A stretch of DNA of 64,000 nt, from assembly GCA_004026145.2 (NCBI GenBank), contig CP034980.1, forward strand, positions 2,772,151-2,836,150, written 5' to 3'. Of the stretch, positions 1 to 13,451 are shown piece after piece (the first letter of the stretch is position 1; each line of letters starts with the position of its first letter). This stretch comes from Takifugu bimaculatus. Taxonomy: Eukaryota; Chordata; Actinopteri; Tetraodontiformes; Tetraodontidae. The position numbers and the translations under genes are program-made. The notes below the pieces were generated by a model. It searched no databases, had not been told where the DNA came from, and saw only the letters and a list, made by a program, of their open reading frames with translations.

Positions 1-3000
1 GTCACAACATTATAATGGCTGTAATTCTATGAAGTGAGAAATAAACAGTTCTCTTTCTGAAGAGAAAGGTTGCAAGGCGTCGGAGCAGAGAGCGAGGATG
101 CTCTCACACGGATGATCAATACAGAAAATAGAGAATTGATTTCCCTTTTTTCCTTTTCAGCACGCTGGAAGCGACGCCGCGTCGTCTCCAGCCGCCCCTG
201 TTTTGGCTGAAACGCACCTTCCTGTCGCACCAACGGCGTGAGATTATTCACGCATATGAAGTGTGCGCCGCCCTTTGACCCCTGGAACTCTTCAACACAA
301 CCATTATGTGTGAGCCCAGGTCTCATTTTGATTCCTGTTCTTTGATCAGGCTTAATTATGATAATAAAACCCGCTTGCTTGGATACCCTCTGCCCCACCC
401 CCCCACCCCCCAACCTCCCTAGACAGACTTCAAACAGTCATTCAGGTGAAAAGCTGCTTCATAATTTCAATCTTTATGGGAATCAACTAGGTATTCTCTT
501 TATACAAAGAATACCTGATTTCACTAATTGGCCTGACACACGACTGAACTAAACAATAAATACCTGTGGGATCGATCACAGTGGTTCTGAATGAAGATTG
601 GTCATATTTTAAAATGTTTGCTGTACAAAATGCATACAAATAGGGGTTAGGGTTAGAAATAAGAGACAATAGGAAATCTTATTTTTACTATTTAAGAAAT
701 GGTCAAAAATATCCTGTTTATAGAGACGCTCTATAGTCAAAACTTCTCCATTAGATGTTGCCATGAGCAACAGAGATGTAGCTCTGTCAAAAAGATTCAT
801 TTCTATGGTTGTGTGCGTAAAAAAAACCCAACATTTTAAGGTGTTACAAATAAGTAAATATAAAACCATCTAAACCAATTCAGAACTAAAACTAAAGTTG
901 CTGAGGCCCAGTCAAAGTGCTCAGCTTAGATTTAATTAAATTAGATCATTAAATGAGCTTTATGCAAAACAAAATTCATTCAATCCTTGATGATGTGCAA
1001 TAAATACAAACCTCTGAATAAAAGCAGCCTGGAAATAATTTCCTCTGTCAAATTGTTACTGCCTGGTTTTATGTTGAATTTTCCTGATAGAAGAACGAGT
1101 GGGACACAGAATGAATCCATCTTTGCTGCAACAGGAGGCAGATCGGACGCCTTGTTTGACCACATAAGCGCAGGTCAGGCTGAACATTTGAGGCACCGAC
1201 CAGCAAAAGCGGAGGAGATGGCAGAGGGCCAGCGAGGAGGTCCACAGCAAGATGCTGTGCTGTTTTAAAACAACAACACCTCTGCGGTCCTGCCACTTCT
1301 CATAGATTTACTCATCCGCCCGAATCTGCCATGATCCCAGGGTTTGTTTTCTTTCCCTTTGCCCCTTTCTGGAGCCCTCCCCTGTGATCCGAGGTGACAG
1401 GACAGGCAGCAGGGAGAGGCAGGGCGGCCGAGGCTAACCGTGCACGGAGAGAACGGCCTGGGCAACACGGAGGGGAGATGTAGGGCTGTGTAGAGCCGCT
1501 CCAGAGGCCATAATTCAATCATAAGACAACCGTGATGAAGACAGAGGAACTGGCGGAGCTGGGGGATAAACCGAGGCAGGAGGAGAGAGTGGCTGCAGGC
1601 ATGAGGAGAAAGAATCAGATTACCATGCCGTTAAAGGGGAGGGAAGATGACACTCATCCGACCTGATTTAAACGACAGAAGCGTAAGGAATAAAGTCCTC
1701 GGCTCATCTGTCCCTGACCTCGCCAGGGAGTGGGGCGTGCACGTACGTGTGCGTGTGGTGTGTGTGTGTGTGTGTGTGTGAGAGAGGGGAGGGGGCAGAA
1801 GAATTGGTCATGCTTGGAGTGAGATGGTGCCTAATCGCCTGGACTGAGTAACTGTGACTGGGCGCATGCAAGCGCGGGGCAAGGAGAAATCTGTAAAGCT
1901 TAAAACTCCGAATGTTTTTTGTTCCTTTTGATGTAAGCAAGTGAGCCGGGTCTGCACAAGAGCGGCTCGGGGCTGCGTGCGTTGAAGCCATCAGCCACTA
2001 GTGGTGCCGCAGACGTGACACAAGTCATTTCACCTCAGTGCCACTCTGCTCATGCACATTCACAGGATGGTAATTCAGCCCCGCGCTGTCTGGCCCATGC
2101 TGTCAGCACACCGCAGCCAGACTGCAGCTCAATTTTATCTCCTTCACCTTTAACTTTCCCCTAATTCAATTCCCCTCGTTCTTGATTAACCTGCCCTCTA
2201 AAGTATCGTTGACTCATTAGACACAGCATATAAATGGGAGAGAGCTGTTGCCACTAAGGATATTTCAGCTTCCAAATAGGCAGAATGTGACCAAGGCGAC
2301 AGATTTAGCAACATATGGGAACCGGACCGTTAAGTTCGGGGGTCCCGGCTCCAGCCCCGGTGCTGACAAAACAGGGAAAGTGTTCTGGTGGTCGGGGAAG
2401 GTGCCAGAACACCTTCAGCGCACTGCAGAGGGAGGTACCGAAGCCACAAATGCTCATATAAACCCTCCCCGTGACCCCGAAAGGCATAAAATGATTAAGA
2501 AAATGAGTCGAGATGTTTAAATCGTTAGCGGAGCGTCTCAGAGACTATCTGTATCTGTCCTATTCATCACATTCATCTGCTGTTGCCTACGATGAGTGAG
2601 GGGGAGAAGCAGCAGCATATGGACCCCGAGGGTGACCAAAACATCACAAACAGTCACACACAGCGCCCCCTCCCACACACACACACACACGCACACACGT
2701 ACATCCTATACAGTGGGCTGGCTGTATAGACACAGCTGGACTGACAGACATGGTGCAGAAAAAGCGAAACAGCCCAGGGAGGTGTGAGCTGAACACTGCT
2801 GAACACTTCTCACACACTGCCGCACACAAACCTGTGTCAATGCACTGAGGGTCTTGATCTGCAGCTCCTGTAAAACAGGAAACACACACCGAGGTGGTGA
2901 TGTTGGCTCCTTAATGAGGCCTATCAGAGACACAAACAGCAGCTAAAAAAAAAATCAGCTCCATCTGTGTTCCACTTGCTCACACAACGATTACACGCCA

Positions 3001-6000
3001 CTAAATGTGAGCACTAATACATATTCACGCGCAGAAGTGTGTGTCCTTGCTGTCATCCATTCTTCCTGTCCAGAGAGGAAACGTGCCCACATGCTGTATG
3101 TTCACATGCGAGCTGACACGTGCATCGGTTGTCGGTGCATATAGAGAACATACAGAGTAATGCAGTGCTCTCACAGGAGGTCAAGAACACCATCTGTGCA
3201 TGTTTAATACTTAATTAGATTCACAGCCACTGAATAATGTATTTGTGAGACAGAAATACCTGAGATTACGGCGAGACCTATTTGACATGAGCAGCTTTGA
3301 AATATTTTTTTTTTCCTCTCCAGGTCCCACGGAGCTAAATTATTTCTCTTTTTGCTGCCATTCGGGTGATGATTGACCAAAACTGTTATTGTTAAACACT
3401 TCTGGTGAAGAAGATGGAATTCCCCTGTTGAATGATTCGCAGTCTCCTCTTTTCTGAGTAGGACACACATTCCTTCACCATGACATTCAAGCTATAAATC
3501 CTGCCTCCTCGATTATCGTTTGAAGACCACAAATATATTCATCGTTCTGCCATTTTAGTCACCAACAATACTTTCTGTTTAACTCAGATACATTCTTGCT
3601 GTTCGAACCAGAACTGATTGTTATTTACGGCTGAGCTCTGTTGCTGTCCTCCCCACCATATGGATGGAGAATCAACACACCGCACAACCTTTCAGTCGCT
3701 GCCCTGCGAACGACGGACCACGAAATTTATACAGGCCAGCTGCTAGCATGTTAGAAACTGCTAACACTAACATAATTCGACACCAACAAAAAGTCTAAGT
3801 ATGTCAGAGAGTGTAAATATGGGTTATATACAAAAACTGTTGGATTTGTGCATTTGCTCCAACTATCAAAACCAATCCAGAACTTACAAAAAGAGCTTTG
3901 TATTACCAACACATCTCCTTGTTGTCAACGCTGACACGCTCATGAAGCGCGAGGCCTCATTTTACGTCGAACAGGAAATAGCCCGCACAATCCTGGGAAC
4001 AAATAAGAGAGGACAGCGGTGCGGTTTGATTGGCCTGTGAGCGGTCGCTGTCGCTACAAAGCGCCACTGTAAGCTCCATCGATTATCAAAGGGCTCCGGG
4101 TGCAGACAGGGAGTCTACTGATCTTTGCCGAGCTCTGACATGAAAAGCCGCCAGTGACAGCTCGTAGCCTGGGCTAGATCACGCAGATGCGGATGGCAGT
4201 AATGGTGGGGCGTCTCTGTATTTCCTGTTTTCCAACCACCTGCTCCACAGGCCTCGGTTTTGTTTTCTCGTCTTTTCTCTCGCAGCGCCGACTGTCGTCG
4301 GGCGACAGAGATGTTCTTTCATGTGAACCCGGGGCCAGCGATGAGACGGGCGTGCGGGAGATACTCGGCAAAAACAACGCAACGACAGCCTTTTATTACA
4401 GCGGCACCTCATTACTTTTTAAACAGTCTAATCGTAGGTGCTCCTCATGAATTATTCACCGACGGCATCTTGTTATAAAATGACAGGGAAAGAGAGCTTA
4501 AACTGAAAAACAAGCACAGGAACAGGAGACGCATGTGTCAACAACATGCAGTGTTGAGCTTCTTCGTAGCATCCATCACTTTACGGAGACTTTGGCCCAA
4601 ATCTAATGGATTTGATCTGAGTGTTGAGGGTCTGGTGAACAGTCAAAGGTCTGGGTGCTGGCGTGGATAAAGGAAACATTAGGAACAAAGTGACCCCTGG
4701 GTTATCTCCCATAGTGCAATGGTCCGCAGCTGCAGCTGAACACGCAAAGGAATGGATGAAAATAATGAGCCCACCTTTCCCTTCTGCAAGAATGAAAGAA
4801 AAAGTAGATCCGCAATGTTGTTTGGTTCAGACAAGAGGCGGAGGTGGAGGTGGAAGAGGTGAAGATGCTGAGGTTCTCTTTGGGAGACTCAGGAATGACT
4901 GAGAAGGTTCGGCTGCTGAGGAGGGAGCTGTCAGGCAGGAGAGCCGGAGGAGGACCTGCTACCACACATATGAATGAAGTTAAAGGGAGCATGAAGTTAG
5001 TTGGTGTGAGAGAAAAGGATGCAGAGGAGGGTTGAGTCACTGTGGCAACAGCTTAAAGTCGAAGATGAAGTCTCTGTTGTCTGTTCTTAATGTCGTTCCT
5101 CTGCTCATGTTGCCCTGCTCCTCCATTTCATGATGACTAATCTGTCTCGTTGATAGATAACAATCTCCTCTTTTCTCAGGAAGAATCAGACCAAACCTGG
5201 AGGTTAAGGTTGAATCGAAAGGTTCGAACAGCTGAGGGGCAATAATGAAAGTCTATTCCTGGACTCCTGCAAACTTCACAGCTCCCCCGAGCGTTAGCTG
5301 GTGTCACCACACTCCTCCAAAGTTCAGTTTTAAAACTTCTACGACCTATTAGACGCCATTTAAGCAAAATGTCGATGAACTGTGTGATGACTTAACACTC
5401 TCTCAGCAGGCCGCAAGAGCAGCCAGATAATATGCAAAACGAATCCACCATCCTCTATATTTGCCATTTGACCATATTATAGAATCCTCTAGTAGATATA
5501 AATGAACTTCTCTTTGTTCCTGAGCTCTTGTCTGTTGTTCCCCTGTCAAAGGAACATTTTTCATGCTGTTTGGATGAACTCAGATAAAACTTACTAAAGC
5601 GACTCGAACGTCCAGACCAATAATTAGCTCTTCCTCTTGGAGAAAAGACCGGTCTGCTTAGAGCCGCTCCTTCATTGACACTCTACAGTTGACTTTAGTA
5701 TTTAAAACCAAAGTCTGACCCAAAGAAGGAAGATCGATAGAAGACATCTAGAAGACATCTTTAGGAAGAAGAGGGGCGTGACGAAATGGAGCTCTGTGTG
5801 CGGAGAGGCCATTAGCAGGCTTCCCATGCATAGATACTTTCATAACAATAAAAAAAACAGTTTCTTCTCGATCAATAAGATAAATAAAGTAACAGTGTGA
5901 AGCAGAACTTCAAAAGGAGCTGCCATTTGTTACATAATCAGCCGAATATGCTCGGGCAGATGTATGTTTTGACTCAGCATGACTACTCTGACCAGCAAAG

Positions 6001-6280
6001 CCCACATGGGTTCAAAGATGCAGCTTCTGTGACTCATGGCTCGGTCGCGCGCGTGTGAAAATGAAATAAAATCGACATAAAATTAATGCTGAATATATGA
6101 AAAGCCTCCCGTTCACCCCTGCGATCCTCTCTGGCACCACTCCTTCGCTTTCTGAGTCAGTTTGCCAGTTCTTTTTTCCCATCCTTCCGTCTGCAGAATA
6201 CAGAGTGAATCACGAGGTTTTGCACCGTTAAATATTTTTAAGTTGCCAAACTTTGTTTAAGAAGTTGAAAATGGAACGTT
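1..6280. other. Non-coding, no gene seen
   Basis: Unique-looking, moderately AT-rich DNA. Longest open frames are short and have no recognisable protein features. Contains (TG)n at 1,758-1,780, (CA)n at 2,674-2,690, and a doubled TTAGGG-like word at 641-656. Confidence 0.7.
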
Positions 6281-6699
6281 GGGGGGGGGGGCGCAGAAGG
6301 AGATGACCCACTTAGTGCAATTATCGCTAACGAGGAGACGGGAAAGTTGTGAGCTGAGGAAAACACACGGGCCTAAATGCGTTAAATTAATCCAGATAAT
6401 TCAATAGGCGATGATGAAACGCCACAATCAAGCCCCCTCTGGCTCTGGTGGTTGACTGATAATGCGCTGGGCCTTTATGCAAACGGTCTCCCATAACCTT
6501 GTTCTCCGTGTCTGCCCGCTCGGGTTCGTCTGCAGACACTGACATAGTAGCACACAAGCGCATCTGCATTCATACATCAATAAATACACGCACGCACACA
6601 CACACACACACACACACTCTACTCCACGTCGTCACCCCCTCGGACATTTCCCGAGCCTCATGTGAGATTCATATGGCGCGTTCAAGCGTGGCTCCCCTT

Positions 6700-6720
6700 G
6701 GGGGGGGGGGGGGGGGGGGG
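6700..6720. repeat. G21 homopolymer
   Basis: 21 consecutive G. A G11 run lies at 6,281-6,291 and a (CA)12 at 6,594-6,617. Assembly length errors are likely at these runs. Confidence 0.9.
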
Positions 6721-8160
6721 TATGCAAGTGCAGCGTCTGAGGTTTAGTAACAAGATCATTAAAATAATCAAATTATGATAAGAGAGAGTCAGTCGTGCTG
6801 AAAGTAGTTGTTTGGAGTCCATGTGAGGCGCTGCTGTTAGTCCGCTGAGCGGAGCAGCAGTGTGATGGGGGGGGGCTCAGAGATGGCTGCACTTTTATCG
6901 ACATGCAATATTTATTTAATGAGAAAAGTATTCCACCTTTAATTACAATTGTGTATTTGCTGCTTACAAACACCTCCTGCGAGATGTCATCTTATTACAC
7001 AAGCAGTTTAATTTGAGGGGGAATTAAAACAGCAATAATTAGTTCATAGCCGGATTTAATTGTCTTGCTGTGTTTTTAAAAGCACCGCTTCATCTCTTCG
7101 GGAACTTTGAAATTAGGATGTTAGTGCTCCCCCCAACGCCCCCCCCACCCTCCACATCAACTTCTCTCTGCTGTACAACAAAACTATTCATTTAAACCAA
7201 TAATCTCCAAGTCATTACCACTTATCAAAAGAGCTGCAAATTAATTATGTTAACCGCAACAGTTTTCATTAGATCTACAAAATTGTGCGCTTCATCAGTT
7301 CTGAGAACTTGATTACAGTGGCTGTCTTTGTATTAAATGAGGCAAATGTTTTTCTTTCCCCTCCTCTGTCCTTTTTGTCCATTTCTGATTTATTTCATTA
7401 ACTGGATTATGATCAATGCTTTCATGGAGAACTCAACCAAAGGCTTGTATCTGCTGTGGCACAGTTTTACAGGCCGAGATTAGAGGACGGCCGTGCTTTT
7501 ATTCGTCAAACGGATCAAACTGTCGCTCCGTAATGATGATGGAACGAAACGGTGCTAATCGCTGCTGACGAACGCTGTTCTGCAAAGATAATGAGAGCGC
7601 CAGAGTCAAGAGGGGAAACAAACACATGAGAGGGGCGGGACACAGAGAAGACACACACGACAGAACAACAAGGCAGAAGTTCTGCAAGACTGTCGGACCC
7701 GGTGGAGGAGAAAAGCCAGGGGGCAGGAGGGACAGAAAAGGATGTGGGGGGGGGGGCATCACGCTGTCTCAGGTTAAAGAGGTGACCTAAATGGAGCTGT
7801 GAGGCAGAGCGGGAGAGACATCGGTCAGAGGCATTACGGAGACACGTGTCAGCCACTGTGGGATGGAAGGTGTGAAAGAGAGAAACAGAGTGAAACAGGG
7901 TGAGAAAAGGGGGAAGAGGCAGACTGAAGATGACATGGCCATGAGACAGCCAACCACTAACCCTGTTTCCCACCTGAGAGGAGAGTGTTGAACGGCTGCT
8001 CAGGAATCCTGATGACACTTCGCTGTAGATGTTACCAAACCATTGAGGTAGCTTTAGTTATGTGGCGCAGCAAGATTTCAGATGGACTCATCAGTAAGTG
8101 TGTGTGTGTGTGTGTGTGTTCTTGTATTTAAATTCCAAAACACTTATCCTACCAGCAAAG

Positions 8161-8325
8161 TGAAGACATTTTTGGGAAGCTGTGGGCATATTGGCTGGTC
8201 CTCACAAGTGTTTGAGGGTTTAAACGATTGGTTTTAGGTCATGGTTAGGGTTCAGGATAAGGAGCCGGTTAATGCATTAGATCAATGAACGTCCTCACAA
8301 AGATAGAAGTACCAGGACACGTGTG
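8161..8325 (+). repeat. Teleost interspersed repeat (gaggacattt ... cctcacaaagatagaag type), copy 1
   Basis: Contains TTGGCTGGTCCTCACAA, a GGTTAGGGTTCAGG core and GTCCTCACAAAGATAGAAG, and is followed by a TG-rich tail. I recognise these words from a very common fish repeat. A second copy lies at about 40,348-40,545. A (TG)n at 8,099-8,119 lies on the other side. Confidence 0.65.
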
Positions 8326-9360
8326 TGTTTCTGTGTTTACGGAATAAGGACAGACGTTTGGGAGGGTGTAGCCGTCAAAAAGAATCAGCGCTACTGATGC
8401 TCTTGGTGCAGAGCTGGAGAACCTTTGTAACATTCAGCCTCTCTGACCCGTCTGAGGTCAGAGTACCACAGTTGTTCAGTTGCCTCCAGTGGACCAGGGG
8501 GACCTTTCAACCGGCTCCCACTGTTTGTGTCTCCGACCACCCACAGACCATCATTACCGTCCTTCAGAGAGCACAACAGTCGCAGGGATTATCCCAGCCC
8601 CGCACGCTATTATCATAACAGTTGCGATTGAATGGATAATCAGGAAGGTATTATGCGCTGAGATAATAAGCACCGTACGGAAGCTGGGGATACACACCCG
8701 GCTAACGCACTCGCACAATTGCACCAATTATTACGAGCCCAGTTCATGCTGCATTTCATTGGAGCTGTGCGCTGCCCCAGATCTGATTATGATAACAACA
8801 GTAAATCTTGCGATGGTGATTATTAGGACGATTGCGGTGATGATGAGGGTGTTATTTATGGGGCCGAGCTTACCTTTGTGTGATCAACATCCCTGTACAT
8901 GAGAGAAAGTGAGCAAATGTTGCTAAAGCAATGCAGCGCTACCCACGGAGAAGCCTCTCACGCCTGAGCGGAGCGGCATCATTTTATACAAATGTAACAC
9001 AGAATGGGTACAATTTAAAGTATTTAGTGGTAAAAAAAGAAAGAAAATGCCATCAAGAATTTCTTTGCACTAATTAGCTCATCACTGTCTCACATTTATC
9101 TCCAGAAGCGCTCATCACATCGACATTACACTTGGCAGACATATTGCTGGGCCTCCCAGGAAGTTTGTGATATGTTTAATATTGATTGATATTAATTAAT
9201 TTCAAAGATAGGATTAAACCGCAATCAATGAGAGCAGTGAAGGAGGGTCAGGACTCACATTGATGAGAGGGTGATAACACAGAGAGAAAGAGAGGTGGAA
9301 GGGAGTCAAAGAAAAGGTGCAGAAAGTGATGTGAGTAAAGTGTTCATGAAGTAAAACATC

Positions 9361-9435
<75 letters not shown>

Positions 9436-9511
9436 GGATGGATGGATGGATGGATGGATGGATGGATGGATGGATGGATGGATGGATGGATGGATGGATG
9501 GATGGATGGAT

Positions 9512-9600
<89 letters not shown>
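9361..9600. repeat. Compound tetranucleotide microsatellite (GATA)18-(GATG)20-(ATAG)22
   Basis: 240 bases with essentially no interruptions: GATA units at 9,361-9,432, GATG at 9,433-9,512 and ATAG at 9,513-9,600. Apparent long minus-strand reading frames here (SIYL and HPSI repeats) are artefacts of the repeat. Confidence 0.97.
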
Positions 9601-9601
<1 letters not shown>

Positions 9602-11737
9602 CTGCAGTAGTCCCATTTACTGCTAATGTTTCCTTTTTCCTCTTGCTGAGCTTCATTATCCCTGTAAATGCATAAAAAGAGAGATTTGCTCCATAAATGC
9701 AGCACACCTCACTAATACCTGCAGTTAATGGTTGTTGTGTCATTACTGCTGCTCGGCCATTATTTTAATTAGGAATTTACCTTTTAGTTTGTACTACTCT
9801 AGAGGGCAATATGCTTTCAGTGTTTTTCCTTTTTATTTGTCAAAATATTTCTTTCACGAAATCACTGAGAAAACAGAGATTAAAGTCATCTGCCAGCAAT
9901 CTTATTCGAGTTTCATGAATAATATCAATGCACATCTGGAGAATTACTGAGATTCTAATTGTGTTAAAGGAATAAATGCAAAAAAAAAAAAATCAAGCAA
10001 TGTGTCAGAACTGAAAAAGTTATCACAAGAAATTATAAACAGAGATTTAGCACTGATTTAGCAGATTTAGCATCTAAACAATCTGAGCTGTCAGCTAGCT
10101 TGAATTTAAATTTTAGCATTGTGTTACCACAGCTGGGGACAAGTGTGGATTATTTATGCCTTCCTAAACTTCAAGGGGTCGTTTCAAACTTGATCAAAAG
10201 ATAACACAGAAATGGGAGAATTCAATAATGCGGCGGCTCATTTGAAGGCGATTGCTCTATCAGAGCAGTGCAGAGATGTTTAATCAAGACAAAAGCACGA
10301 CAGAGAGCAAAGATGGCGAGCAGCCGAAATGAAAGTCTGTTACACAATTAAATGTGCGCAGCCAGAGGTTTGCTCTGCTCCGGCATCTCCCCTTCTCATT
10401 TTAAGAGGGCAGCATTTTTGTTGCCTTATATCACCCCGATGTTGTGGGCATGTACACGTTATTAAGCTGCTCAGCAGCGCCGAGCCCCCACCATCCTCCC
10501 ACCGAGCTCCCCAGAGATAATCAGGGTATTACAGATGAAAAGTCAGAGTCATAAATCAGCCCCCCCCCTTCCCCAATTCCTCCTTCCACAGGTTATTTCT
10601 CCTCCCACTCTTCTCCCCACTTTCCCCAGTCTCCCGTCCTGTCATCATCTAAGTTGGACAAATTGTGGCTGTGCTGGCAAAAATAAATAAATAAAAGCAG
10701 AAACAGCAAAGACAGGAAAAAAAACCCAGACAGACAGACGGTCAGGAGATGTGACCAGATGAGATGGAGTGGAGCGGGGGGTGGGGTGGGGGGGGGGTGG
10801 GGGGGTCGGTAATCTGGGATTTCCAGTGAATGACGTCAGCAGTCGGCCAATGTCATTTATCAAACTCACATCTGTGTCACAGACATTCCTGCTGTGTCTG
10901 TGGTGTAATGCTACATGAGTCAGAAGCAGCTGGTCCAAGTGGTGACAGGAAAGAGAGGATAAACACACACCCAGCAACAGTCTGTAGAAAGATCTGCATT
11001 ACTGGTGAATAAACAGCCAAACAATGATTCTTTCTATTCTCCCTGGAAGTCGAGGGCCAGCAAGCGCCCGGGTGAGTCCCCGGAAAAGCTGCTGCGGATT
11101 GTGCCAAACGGACCAGAACACAGATCGACATGACAGCCTGATCCAGGTGACGAGCCGAACAGTTCAGCAGCCGGGAAGGAGGGAAGGCCAGAGCAAGAGA
11201 TGGAGCAAAGGGAGGAAAGAAGGGGGGGTGTCTCCACCCCTCCCCGGCCTGTCAGTCAGTCACAGGGGGAGAGAACGACAGGCCACAATGGGGCCCTTCA
11301 GAGCCCGGCTGAAAGTTGTAATTTAGCATGAAGAGCCATCAAGGGGCGAGCCTAAATATAGCTCCGCATATACATTGTGTCTTGTGGAGAGAATAGCAAT
11401 TAACAGCCAATTAAATGAATGACTGAGGTCAGCAACAGCAGCAAACTAATGGTGGGTGTGCTGCTGAGCCACCGGATAATTCAAGGAGACAAAGAGTGGA
11501 GCTGGGGAGACACAGGGGGCACGGTTCCCATGTTTTCTCCTCTTTTCTTTGAGCAAGGCAGCATAATAAGCTTTGAAAGGTTCCAATTATCGGTGTCACC
11601 TGCGCTTCACATATATGTAGTAAGTATGTCGCGTGAGTGAAACTTTATTAAGATGAAATTAACGAGAAAGAGCGTTGAGAGAAAAGTCTGTGAAAAGATG
11701 TATCGTGTGTACAGAGGCAATATGTACGTGCATAATA

Positions 11738-11740
<3 letters not shown>

Positions 11741-11793
<53 letters not shown>
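11741..11793. repeat. (GT)26 microsatellite
   Basis: Uninterrupted GT tract. A C12 run followed by a CT run lies about 180 bases downstream (11,976-12,001). Confidence 0.96.
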
Positions 11794-11796
<3 letters not shown>

Positions 11797-12599
11797 CCCT
11801 GTCCAGCATTGATCGGCTGCTAGGTGACAGCTTCACTATGTCACTGCAGTTGTCCAAGCAAAACAGAACAAGTCCCTCTCTAATTGCCTTGCCTTTGAAA
11901 AAGGCAACTTCTCGCTTCAAAAAACAAGGCGAGTCATTAACGCTGTTCTCGCCGCCAATCCACCTCCCTCTGCACCCCCCCCCCCCCTCTCTCTCTCTCT
12001 CAGCTGAACCTGATAACACCTTGTTCAGAGCCAGTGATCAAGGCGGAATCATCTCCTCCTCACCCCATCTCCTCTGCAACTCCACCTGCATAATTGCTGC
12101 ACCTAACCTTTTCAGCGCTGCCTCCGCTGGGAGTCAGCCAGCCAGCCCAATTGGGCTGCAAGTATTAATAGAATCTCATTTCATGCCTCTATCGGATAAA
12201 ACAAAGGTTGGGTTTCGCTGAGCAAGTTTGATCTTATTACTGCGACTGTTGAGAAGGTAAAGGTGTGTGTGTGTGTGCGTGTGTGTGTTATGAGTAACAG
12301 ACTATCGACAGTGTCTAAAAAATGAAGAAAACCACGTGATTTTCTATTTCATAGAACCTCCTGATTGTCACCACTGCTGGTGTCAGTGTGTGCTCCCTTT
12401 ATTAATCTTGGCTCTTTGATTTGCTGGCTGTCTGAAGACACCTTAAACCTTTCAGCAGCTTCGGGTATTGATGGAAAGGAGAAAACTTGGGAGGGAGAGG
12501 CCTGAACTGTGGGTGGAGGAGGTGACAGCCACAGCATTGTTCCCATCCTCCTCATCACTGTGGGCCCTTTATCCTCCGCGGCTCCTCAGCCATGGGGTT

Positions 12600-12815
12600 G
12601 AGTGGGGTTTTAGGGATTTCTCCAGGTTCCTCCCACGGTCTAAAAGCACAAGCATCAGGTTAACTGGAGATTCTAAAGGACCCCCCCCCCCCCCCCAATC
12701 CCCCCCCGTGTGAGTGTGCTGGTGAATGCTGTGTCTCCTCTGATAGACTGGGTCAGTTCCTGGCCCTCACCTCCTACTGTGATAATAAGCGGTTGATAAC
12801 ATTAAAATGGCGAGG
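12600..12815 (+). repeat. Old teleost interspersed repeat (tcctcccacrgtc ... ataagcgg type)
   Basis: Words in the expected order for a widespread fish repeat: GGTTCCTCCCACGGTC, CAGGTTAACTGGAGATTCTAAA, GTGTGAGTGTG, GACTGGGTCAGTTCCTGG and ATAATAAGCGG. A C-rich run at 12,680-12,697 interrupts it. Diverged, with no coding capacity. Confidence 0.6.
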
Positions 12816-13402
12816 AGCCCTTGTCCTGCTGCTTCCAGGCGCTTCTCTGTATCAGCACACCTGATTCAAAGCTGAGGCCTGATCAAAGAGGGAACCGTGA
12901 CTAAAATAGAACAGACTCACTGCTGCTTTTCATCTTTAACATGTTAGTAATTATTGTCTTTTCCTCTGATGGTTCTGTATTATTAAAATGCAACTTTGAT
13001 CGTTTCAGTCATGAGGTCAACTCCCCGGAGATTCATCACAGGAGTCCAGTCAGCTGCGCGCTGAATAATTAGAAAACGGTTCTGTTGCGTTTGAATATTT
13101 TTCGTTTTTAATCGGCTTAAATTAAATTAAAAACGGGTTTGATTGCAGGTTAAATCGCCATGGATACCAGCTTGATCACGATGTGTCTGCAAAATATTAG
13201 AGGGAGAATATTAAATATTTCTTCAACTGGCACGTGTTCGTTTTCTTGTTGTTTTTAACCTGCCTCAGTACAACCTGGTCCCTTAAAGTATCTTGAGTCC
13301 CCTATTCATGAGCCGTGCTCCTACTTCTCCCTCCTGCAGGTGTGTTCGCAATTATTGTGTTTAAAAGAAACAAAAGCAGCTGATCTGATCACACAAAGAC
13401 CA

Positions 13403-13451
13403 ATGATGATGAGGATGATGAGGAGGAGGAGGAGGAGGAGGAGGAGGAGGA
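13403..13451. repeat. (GAT)/(GAG) trinucleotide tract
   Basis: GAT/GAG units becoming pure AGG. This creates an apparent Met/Arg-rich frame that is not a gene. Confidence 0.9.

Larger units (their letters stand above)
6292..9360. other. Non-coding; AT-rich candidate regulatory blocks
   Basis: Besides the homopolymers and the repeat at 8.2 kb, two unique blocks stand out. At 6,985-7,330 many ATTA/TAATTA cores occur without simple repeats. At 8,590-8,880 there is a run of ATTAT/ATAATA words. A further AT-rich stretch is at 9,150-9,230. These could be conserved enhancers. No open frame with protein character is present. Confidence 0.45.

Noticed and set aside
641..656. TTAGGG-like interstitial telomere repeat
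   Set aside because: Only about two units; too short to mean a fusion or telomere remnant.
9214..9743. Long minus-strand open frames of SIYL and HPSI repeats
   Set aside because: Direct translation of the GATA/GATG microsatellite; no start context, no flanking exon structure.
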